Below, one piece after another: positions 26,584-32,803 of a DNA stretch of 40,541 bases. The position numbers were made by a program, and so were the translations under genes. The number at the start of each line of letters is the position of its first letter. Within the stretch, counting starts at the first letter, position 1. Below the pieces are notes generated by a model. The model saw only the letters and a list, made by a program, of their open reading frames with translations. It had not been told where the DNA came from and searched no databases. Source of the stretch: Candidatus Avimuribaculum pullicola (lineage in GTDB: Bacteria; Bacteroidota; Bacteroidia; Bacteroidales; Muribaculaceae); the NCBI GenBank assembly GCA_018716295.1, contig DVKC01000026.1, forward strand, positions 1-40,541, read 5' to 3'.

Positions 26584-26607
26584 TAAATTTGCAATTCGCG
26601 AATTGCA
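26584..26607 (+). promoter_or_regulatory. -7 element overlapped by operator palindrome 2
   Basis: TAAATTTG (26584-26591) is an exact -7 element. Its last two bases are the first two of the 18-bp palindrome TGCAATTCGCGAATTGCA (26590-26607), so the palindrome also covers the expected start near 26598. CTTG at 26560-26563 is a 3-of-4 -33 match with a 20-base spacer. A protein bound here would block initiation, which points to autorepression. Confidence 0.7.
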
Positions 26608-26622
26608 TATTTAATATTTTGT

Positions 26623-27159
26623 ATGAAAAAACATAATGGAATGCGCCCACAGGACATCTTCATATTACTGAAGATAATATCCTTGCATGAAACAAACTGG
26701 TTGAATATCCATATATCACGTACCTTGAATATCAGTGCTTCTGAAGTTTCCGAAGCATTGGAAAGATGCCGTATTGCAAAATTAATAGACAGCAGCAAAC
26801 GGAGAATAAATGTACTGGCATTAGAAGAATTTTTAATCCATGGCATAAAATATGTATTCCCTGTACAATTGGGCACTATTGCAAGAGGTGTTCCTACTGC
26901 ATTTTCTGCCAGCCCTATTAAAGACAAGATATATCAAGGAAGTGAAGTATATGTATGGGCATACAAGTTCGGCACTGTAAAAGGACTAACTGTAGAACCT
27001 CTTTACAAGTCTATTCCAGAGGCGTGCCTAAAAGACGACAAATTATATGAATTATTAGTTATCGTAGATACTTTACGCATCGGAAGAAGCCGAGAAACAG
27101 AAATAGCCATTGCTGAACTAAAAAAAATATTAACTGAGTATGCCAAGTCCCAATATTAA
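26623..27159 (+). CDS. Winged-helix DNA-binding protein, probable antitoxin/autoregulator
   Basis: This 178-residue protein has a winged helix-turn-helix at about residues 9-70 (DIFILLKIISL, LNIHISRTLNISASEVSEALERCR as the recognition region, AKLIDSSKRRINVLALEEF as the wing). A separate C-terminal domain follows with the blocks LIHGIKYVFPVQLG, ARGVPTAFSASPI, VEPLYKSIPEAC, and YELLVIVDTLRIGRSRETEIA. I recognise this C-terminal pattern as recurring in uncharacterised proteins paired with nucleotidyltransferases, but know no assigned function. It overlaps the next gene by 20 bases and is preceded by two identical palindromes. By analogy with AbiEi-type antitoxins it should repress its own promoter and counter the second protein. 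It is more AT-rich than flanking genes, suggesting acquisition by transfer. Confidence 0.75.
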   Translation: MKKHNGMRPQDIFILLKIISLHETNWLNIHISRTLNISASEVSEALERCRIAKLIDSSKRRINVLALEEFLIHGIKYVFPVQLGTIARGVPTAFSASPIKDKIYQGSEVYVWAYKFGTVKGLTVEPLYKSIPEACLKDDKLYELLVIVDTLRIGRSRETEIAIAELKKILTEYAKSQY

Positions 27160-27826
27160 AAGGCTGCAAGATGTAGCCGACGGTTTGGAAGAATTGAACG
27201 AGAAGATGGTTTATGTGGGTGGAGCTGTTGCAGAACTATATGTCACCGACCCTGCAAGCACGGATTTTCGTCCTACAATGGACATTGATTGTGTCACTGA
27301 ATTGGCTTCTTACAGCAAGCTCAGCCAATTAGAAAATTCTTTGCGGGAAAAGGGGTTCAAGAACGACCAAAGCCCAGATACACCGATGTGCCGCTGGATT
27401 TACAACGGAAAAATAGTCGATATTATGCCCGACGACTCAAATATTATTGGCTTCACCAACCGTTGGTATCATGCGGCTTTATCTTACAAAGAAAAACGAA
27501 CACTCCCAAATGGCAAGGAAATTTTCGTTTTTTCAGCCCCATACTATATCGCCACCAAAATCGAAGCTGTAAAAGGTCGCGGTGGAAATGATTGGCGCAG
27601 TTCACACGATTTCGAGGATATTATTTATATAATGAATTATACCCCCGATTTTGTTGAACAATTGAAGATGGTAAATCCCGAATTAAAACAATATTACATA
27701 GATGAATTTATTGCCATATTAGCACGCCCCAATATTAAAGAAGAAATAGAATGCGCCCTGCCCTACGGAGAAGAAGACCGTACAGATATTATAATTTCTA
27801 AGATGGAACAAATCACATCTCTGTAA
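27140..27826 (+). CDS. AbiEii-like nucleotidyltransferase, probable toxin
   Basis: This 228-residue protein has the minimal nucleotidyltransferase core. Gly27-Gly28 in YVGGAVAELY is followed by RPTMDID with acidic residues Asp48 and Asp50, and the likely third carboxylate is Asp94 in GKIVDIMPDD. A later block, APYYIATKIEAVKGRG then SHDFEDI (Lys140, Asp157, Asp160), resembles the K...R...D..DI segment of AbiEii/MenT-type toxins. Those toxins transfer nucleotides to tRNA or other acceptors and stop growth. The active site looks intact. It overlaps the winged-helix gene by 20 bases, indicating translational coupling. Substrate and toxicity are inferred; a housekeeping or antibiotic-modifying nucleotidyltransferase is less likely given the partner and operators. 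Confidence 0.75.
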   Translation: MPSPNIKRLQDVADGLEELNEKMVYVGGAVAELYVTDPASTDFRPTMDIDCVTELASYSKLSQLENSLREKGFKNDQSPDTPMCRWIYNGKIVDIMPDDSNIIGFTNRWYHAALSYKEKRTLPNGKEIFVFSAPYYIATKIEAVKGRGGNDWRSSHDFEDIIYIMNYTPDFVEQLKMVNPELKQYYIDEFIAILARPNIKEEIECALPYGEEDRTDIIISKMEQITSL

Positions 27827-28188
27827 CTAACAATTTCCCATTTAACCCAAATAGGACATTGACAGTCATGACATATATGGATGTAATGGCGACGCAGTTA
27901 TTAGATTGATTAATACAGCCGTAAGCCCTGGAGAGGCTGCATCATGCTTATCCGCGTGGAGTGAACGACAGCGAACATAACCTACAGAAAGACTTATATA
28001 TATATATTATTAAGCAGCTTCGGAGATGCCGCACTAAAGTAGCAACAAAGTGCAGCATCTCCGAAGCCGTATTCATGGGGGCAATTCTATATCGTCAAAT
28101 GAAATTGTTGTAACTCATAAATCGTAAGGGAAATTGCCGTATTTATCTAATTCGACACGCCCCATATAGCTATTCCTCTCAATATTTT
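27827..28188. other. Intergenic region after the nucleotidyltransferase gene
   Basis: These 362 AT-rich bases hold no complete gene. A short open stretch (about 27907-27982) reads LINTAVSPGEAASCLS before a stop and may be a decayed coding remnant, but I do not recognise it. A 19-bp hairpin lies at 28017-28067, preceded by a TA dinucleotide run. No standard terminator for either neighbour is evident. Confidence 0.4.
28017..28067. repeat. Long hairpin with GGAGATGCC core
   Basis: A 19-bp stem with one mismatch (28017-28035 with 28049-28067, arm GCTTCGGAGATGCCGCACT) encloses 13 bases. No U run follows on either strand. Its arm shares GGAGATGCC with the hairpin at 25174-25229, which suggests a family of dispersed stem-loop repeats or similar selection on structure. 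Confidence 0.6.
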
Positions 28189-29169
28189 TTATTCTCTATA
28201 TACGTTGCGGCTGTTGCGCCCGTGCTTTGTGACGCGCGGCGAGCCTTCATAACAAATTTCGCCCGAGCCATTAATTGTGGCTTCAAGTGTTTTCAAAGCA
28301 TGGCAATTGATATCGCCCGAGCCGCTAACTGTAGCAAATACTCCATCGGCCACCAACTCTTCGGCATCAATGCAGCCCGATGTGCTAACTTCAAACGTGG
28401 CACTTGCCGACTTTCCACCAAGGTTGATATCGCCCGAACCAAGCAACCTGGCTACGACCGAAGCCGCATCGACACCATCACAATACACGTCGCCCGAGCC
28501 AGCCAACTTGGTTGTCACCAACTTGCCTTCGACTGTATTTACCGACAAGTCACCCGAACCATTGACAGCAGCATCCAGCTCGGCACATTTCACGGCATCG
28601 GCATCTATGTCGCCCGAACCATTGACCGTCAAATCGACCCCCTTGGAGGCGCGTAGCAACGATGACAATGCCAGGTCGCCCGAACCGTTTACCGTACCAG
28701 TGAACGACTGGCACTCTACACTGCTGTAAAACTCGATGTCGCCCGAACCGTTCAATACCGCTTTTATTGCAGCCGATGGCATTTTCAAAGTCGAAACAAC
28801 CGACAAGTCGCCCGAGCCATTCAATTCATAACCAGTTACCGATGGTGCCACAACATGCACCTCAACATCGTTCCTGCTGACACTCGTGCCACGCTTGAAC
28901 CCTATCGACAAATTATTACCATTTACTTCTACATTGACCAACGGCACAAGGTTGTCCGACCCGGTAACGACAGCCCCCGCCGCGTTGCCCGTTTCATAAG
29001 TTACCTCAAACGAACCATTAACCACAATTTTGTCGAAATTACCAAGCGACATTTCCTCTGAAACCGTATTACCACTTGGAGCAACCGCTCCTCCAGCCAT
29101 TACACTGCTGCAAGCCGTCATCAACAAACCAACGGCAAACATTAACAATGTTTTTCCAATCTTAGACAT
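28189..29169 (-). CDS. DUF2807 (head GIN) repeat lipoprotein
   Basis: This 326-residue protein has a lipoprotein signal with lipobox LMTAC. The first domain segment (NFDKIVVNGSFEVTYETG, then VVTGSDNLVPLVNVEVNGNNLSI) is the DUF2807/auto-transporter adhesin head GIN pattern. From about residue 115 there follow roughly ten turns of about 20 residues, each ending in NGSGD or LGSGD/SGSGD, with one degenerate turn (STSGCID). This predicts a right-handed beta-helix or beta-roll. The role is unknown; such proteins sit at the cell envelope. The coding DNA repeats TCGCCCGA every 54-69 bases as a consequence. No exact -7 match is seen upstream. Confidence 0.85.
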   Translation of the reverse strand: MSKIGKTLLMFAVGLLMTACSSVMAGGAVAPSGNTVSEEMSLGNFDKIVVNGSFEVTYETGNAAGAVVTGSDNLVPLVNVEVNGNNLSIGFKRGTSVSRNDVEVHVVAPSVTGYELNGSGDLSVVSTLKMPSAAIKAVLNGSGDIEFYSSVECQSFTGTVNGSGDLALSSLLRASKGVDLTVNGSGDIDADAVKCAELDAAVNGSGDLSVNTVEGKLVTTKLAGSGDVYCDGVDAASVVARLLGSGDINLGGKSASATFEVSTSGCIDAEELVADGVFATVSGSGDINCHALKTLEATINGSGEICYEGSPRVTKHGRNSRNVYRE

Positions 29170-29373
29170 AACGTATAAAGTTTTTTAAGTTTTCTTTTCT
29201 GTGCATTAGATGCGCTAATATAGGCAAAAAGTTGCAACCTCGCAATTATTTTTTGCAACAGGGCAATGAATAAAAAGAGTATAAATACACACTAAAACAC
29301 TATATTTATCGAATATTTCACAGCTTTACAAGTAAAATCATGCCTGTTCCTTAGGTCAATAGAATTTATTTAC

Positions 29374-29381
29374 TAAATTTG
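29374..29381 (+). promoter_or_regulatory. -7 element for transketolase
   Basis: TAAATTTG followed by CA is an exact -7 match, 32 bases before the ATG at 29414. The -33 region has AATTTATT rather than TTTG. The rest of the 244-base gap to the DUF2807 gene is AT-rich with no further feature. Confidence 0.5.
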
Positions 29382-29413
29382 CAGCATAATAACATTAACA
29401 ACTTTAAAGGTCT

Positions 29414-31426
29414 ATGAACGACAGCAAACTTATGACGCGCGCAGCCGACAACATACGCATATTGACTGCTGCTATGGTCGAAAAGGCCAAGTCCGGACAC
29501 CCCGGGGGCGCAATGGGTGGTGCCGACTTTGTGAATGTACTCTACTCTGAATTCATGATATACGACCCCGAAAACCCATATTGGGAGGGGCGCGACCGCT
29601 TTTTCCTCGACCCTGGACACATGTCGCCAATGCTATACTCGGTGCTTGCTTTGGCTGGCAAATACACCATCGACGACCTCAAGTCGTTCCGCCAATGGGG
29701 TTCCCCTTGCCCAGGGCACCCCGAGCTTGACGTTGCACATGGCATAGAGAACATTTCGGGCCCACTCGGACAAGGGCACTGCTACGCTGTCGGAGCTGCC
29801 ATTGCTGCCAAGTTCCTTGCTGCCAGGCTCGGTGATGAGGTCATGAACCAGACCATATATGCCTACATATCGGACGGTGGCATGCAAGAAGAAATCTCAC
29901 AAGGTGCCGGACGCATAGCTGGCACACTGGGGCTTAGCAACCTGGTGATGTTCTACGATGCCAACGAGATACAACTTTCGACCACTTGCGAAGAAGTGAC
30001 CAACGAAAATGTGGCAATGAAATACCAGTCATGGAACTGGAACGTCATAGACATTGACGGGAACAACCCCGATGAGATACGCCGCGCCCTGCACGAGGCT
30101 AAAGCCGAAAAAGACCGCCCGACAATCATCATCGGCCACACCGTGATGGGCAAGGGCGCACTGAGGGCCGACGGCACAAGCTATGAACACGATTGCGGCA
30201 CACATGGAGCTCCACTTGGAGGCGACGCCTATGTCAACACTGTCAAAAATCTTGGAGGCGACCCCGAAAATCCATTTGTAATTTTCCCCGAAGTCCAAGC
30301 CATTTACGACCGCCGCAGAGAAGAACTTAAAGAAATCATGGCCCAGCGACGCGCACAAAAAGCTGCTTGGGCTCAAGCAAACCCCCAACTTGCCGAAAAA
30401 CTTGAACGCTTCTTCAGCGGGAAGATACCAGCTATCGACTGGGACGGAATCAAGCAGAAAGCTGGTTCGCCCACCCGTGCCGGCTCTTCGGCTGTGTTGA
30501 GCGTACTTGCCGAAAATATTGAAAATATGATTTGTGCTTCGGCCGACTTGTGTAACTCCGACAAGACCGACGGGTTCTTGAAAAAAACACATGCCTTTGC
30601 CTACCACGATTTCACAGGCGCATTCTTGCAAGCCGGCGTTGCCGAACTTACCATGGCTTGCTGCTGCATAGGCATGGCCTTGCATGGCGGAGTAATCGCT
30701 TCATGCGGAACATTCTTCGTCTTCTCCGACTACATGAAACCAGCCTTGCGCATGGCTGCACTGATGGAATTGCCAGTGAAATTCATCTGGTCGCATGATG
30801 CATTCCGTGTAGGCGAAGACGGCCCGACGCACCAACCAGTGGAACAAGAAACACAAGTCAGGTTGCTTGAAAAAATGAAAAACCACAGCGGTCGGAACTC
30901 GATGCTTGTACTTCGTCCTGCCGACGTGGAAGAAGCCACTCAAGCATGGAAACTGGCAATGGAAAACACCAATACACCCACAGGGCTTATATTCTCGCGG
31001 CAAAATGTCGATAACCTGCCCGCTGGCAACGACTACAAGCAAGCGGCACGCGGGGCATATATCGTAGCCGGCTCAGACGACAACCCCGATGTGACATTAG
31101 TGGCAAGCGGCTCGGAAGTTTCCACATTAGTGGCTGGTGCCGCACTCTTGCGCCAAGACGGCGTGAAAGTTCGCATCGTTTCGGTTCCCTCCGAAGGCTT
31201 GTTCCGCAGCCAAAGCAAGGAATACCAAGATAGCGTGATTCCTGCCGGCGGCAAGATATTCGGACTCACCGCAGGGCTGTCGTTCGCAATGCAAGACCTC
31301 GTGGGACTTAACGGGAAAGTATGGGGGCTTGACTACTTCGGTTATTCTGCTCCCTACAAGGTGCTTGACGAAAAATTCGGCTTCACGGCACAAAATGTTT
31401 ACGAACAAGTAAAACAGATGTTATAA
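29414..31426 (+). CDS. tkt: Transketolase
   Basis: This 670-residue protein is full length for transketolase. Substrate and TPP residues are visible: SGHPGGAMGGADF near residues 27-39, DPGHMSPMLY, GPLGQGHCYAVGAAIA, and the TPP/Mg block SDGGMQEE at 153-160 with DANEIQLS after it. The pyrimidine-binding part has ELTMACCCIGMALHGG and WSHDAFRVGEDGPTHQPVEQ. It moves two-carbon units between sugar phosphates in the non-oxidative pentose phosphate pathway, in the cytoplasm. It has its own -7 box and a strong terminator, so it is transcribed alone. Confidence 0.96.
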   Translation: MNDSKLMTRAADNIRILTAAMVEKAKSGHPGGAMGGADFVNVLYSEFMIYDPENPYWEGRDRFFLDPGHMSPMLYSVLALAGKYTIDDLKSFRQWGSPCPGHPELDVAHGIENISGPLGQGHCYAVGAAIAAKFLAARLGDEVMNQTIYAYISDGGMQEEISQGAGRIAGTLGLSNLVMFYDANEIQLSTTCEEVTNENVAMKYQSWNWNVIDIDGNNPDEIRRALHEAKAEKDRPTIIIGHTVMGKGALRADGTSYEHDCGTHGAPLGGDAYVNTVKNLGGDPENPFVIFPEVQAIYDRRREELKEIMAQRRAQKAAWAQANPQLAEKLERFFSGKIPAIDWDGIKQKAGSPTRAGSSAVLSVLAENIENMICASADLCNSDKTDGFLKKTHAFAYHDFTGAFLQAGVAELTMACCCIGMALHGGVIASCGTFFVFSDYMKPALRMAALMELPVKFIWSHDAFRVGEDGPTHQPVEQETQVRLLEKMKNHSGRNSMLVLRPADVEEATQAWKLAMENTNTPTGLIFSRQNVDNLPAGNDYKQAARGAYIVAGSDDNPDVTLVASGSEVSTLVAGAALLRQDGVKVRIVSVPSEGLFRSQSKEYQDSVIPAGGKIFGLTAGLSFAMQDLVGLNGKVWGLDYFGYSAPYKVLDEKFGFTAQNVYEQVKQML

Positions 31427-31462
31427 CCCTTGGTTGCTGCAACTATTTAACATCTACACATA

Positions 31463-31511
31463 GTAGCGGAAACCTGTTTGACAAGGATAAACAGGTTTCC
31501 GCTACATTTTT
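31463..31511 (+). terminator. Intrinsic terminator of transketolase
   Basis: A perfect 17-bp stem (31463-31479 with 31489-31505, arm GTAGCGGAAACCTGTTT) with a 9-nt loop is followed by ATTTTT. It starts 37 bases after the tkt stop codon. Confidence 0.88.
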
Positions 31512-31517
31512 AAAAGC

Positions 31518-31576
31518 CTGTTTAAATTTTATCCAAAATACCTTGATAAACATAAAATAATGGAAAATTTAAACAG
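31518..31576 (+). repeat. Inverted repeat upstream of the alcohol dehydrogenase gene (CTGTTTAAAT element, copy 2)
   Basis: The 13-bp arms CTGTTTAAATTTT (31518-31530) and AAAATTTAAACAG (31564-31576) enclose 33 bases. The right flank CTTCTAAT resembles GCTCTAAT at copy 1 in the thrA leader. The enclosed sequences differ. It lies immediately after the tkt terminator and ends 41 bases before the ATG. Confidence 0.65.
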
Positions 31577-31617
31577 CTTCTAATTCTTTTGCAGTAACTT
31601 CGCATATTCAATATATC

Positions 31618-32787
31618 ATGTATGATAATATGGGAACATTGAAAGTACCATGCACGATTGTGTGTGAAGCTGGTGCCTTGGAAGGCAATAGCGGACTGCT
31701 TGCGCATTATGGACGCAAAGCATTAATCGTGACAGGCCCACACGTGAGCCGTTCAGAAGCAATGCAACGCCTGACCGCCGCCCTCGACCGCGACAAAGTG
31801 GAATACGAGATATTCAACGGAATAAATAGCGAACCAACCGACAATATGGTCAAGGCTGGCGCAGCGGCATACCACAATGCCAATTGCGACTTCTGCATAG
31901 GGCTGGGAGGTGGAAGTCCCATCGACGCAGCCAAAGCCATCGCGGTAATGACCGCCAGCAACGAGGAAATCAGCAGCTACATGGGGAGGGAAATCGACAT
32001 CACGGTGCCACCCATTGTGGCATGCCCTACCACCGCAGGCACAGGCTCTGAAGCCACACGTTTCACCATCATCACCGATACACAGCGAGGCATAAAAATG
32101 TTGCTAAAAGGCAACACGCTGCTGCCACAGTTGGCAATCGTCGATTATACCTTGGGCATTGGAGCACCACGTAGCGTTGTCATCGGCTCGGGACTTGACG
32201 CGCTCACCCATGCCATCGAAGCATACATTTCAATAAAAGCCACACCCGAAACCGACATACTTGCCGCACGTGCCGTGCAGAGCATCATACGCCACCTGCC
32301 CGAAGTACTGCAAAATGGCGACAACAAGACAGCACGGCAAAAAATGGCACAAGCCGCCCTTGATGCCGGCATTTGCATCAACAATTCAAGCGTTACCGTC
32401 ATACACGGCATGAGCCGCCCTATCGGAGCGATGTTCCATGTGCCGCACGGGCTTTCAAATGCCATGCTACTGCCCACCTGCCTTGCCGATATGGCCGATG
32501 CAGCCGCACAACGCTTCGCCGCACTTGCGCGGAACGCCGGGTTTGCCACAGCCGACGACACCGATGCCGAAGCTGCCCGCATTTTAGTAACCGAAACTTG
32601 CAGATTGTGTGATTTGTGCAATGTACCCACGCTGGGCGAATATGGCATCGACGAAGCCCAATACATGCAACTTATCGACAAGATGGCTGCCGATGCCATT
32701 ACGAGCGGAAGTCCCGGCAATGCCCCAAAAGCCTACACAGCTGCCGATTGCCGCAGATTGTATATCGAAGCCTACAACCGAAAATAA
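31618..32787 (+). CDS. Iron-containing alcohol dehydrogenase family protein
   Basis: This 389-residue protein is a group III (Fe-ADH) dehydrogenase. Nucleotide binding is shown by CIGLGGGSPIDAAKAIAVM and CPTTAGTGSEATRFTII. Metal ligands lie in GLDALTHAIEAYIS and in VIHGMSRPIGAMFHVPHG (two His), with an earlier Asp in LAIVDYTL. It reduces an aldehyde or oxidises an alcohol using NAD(P)H; the substrate is not evident, and butanol, propanediol and lactaldehyde-type activities all occur in this fold. The first of two in-frame ATGs (31618, 31630) is used. The tamL gene starts 16 bases after its stop, opening a five-gene co-oriented cluster. Confidence 0.9.
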   Translation: MYDNMGTLKVPCTIVCEAGALEGNSGLLAHYGRKALIVTGPHVSRSEAMQRLTAALDRDKVEYEIFNGINSEPTDNMVKAGAAAYHNANCDFCIGLGGGSPIDAAKAIAVMTASNEEISSYMGREIDITVPPIVACPTTAGTGSEATRFTIITDTQRGIKMLLKGNTLLPQLAIVDYTLGIGAPRSVVIGSGLDALTHAIEAYISIKATPETDILAARAVQSIIRHLPEVLQNGDNKTARQKMAQAALDAGICINNSSVTVIHGMSRPIGAMFHVPHGLSNAMLLPTCLADMADAAAQRFAALARNAGFATADDTDAEAARILVTETCRLCDLCNVPTLGEYGIDEAQYMQLIDKMAADAITSGSPGNAPKAYTAADCRRLYIEAYNRK

Positions 32788-32803
32788 TTCACATATCCAC
32801 AGA

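Noticed and set aside
27877..27982. Small gene after the nucleotidyltransferase (MTYMDVMATQLLD, or a shifted frame LINTAVSPGEAASCLS)
   Set aside because: The frames are very short, need a frameshift to join, have no recognised homology and no ribosome site. Noted only as a possible decayed fragment.
28240..28830. Possible CRISPR-like or tandem repeat array (TCGCCCGA every 54-69 bases)
   Set aside because: The repeats are short, keep the reading frame and encode the NGSGD turns of the DUF2807 protein. There are no cas genes.
32609..32803. Upstream extension of tamL by 65 codons
   Set aside because: It overlaps the alcohol dehydrogenase gene in another frame, and the lipoprotein signal begins at the ATG at 32804.
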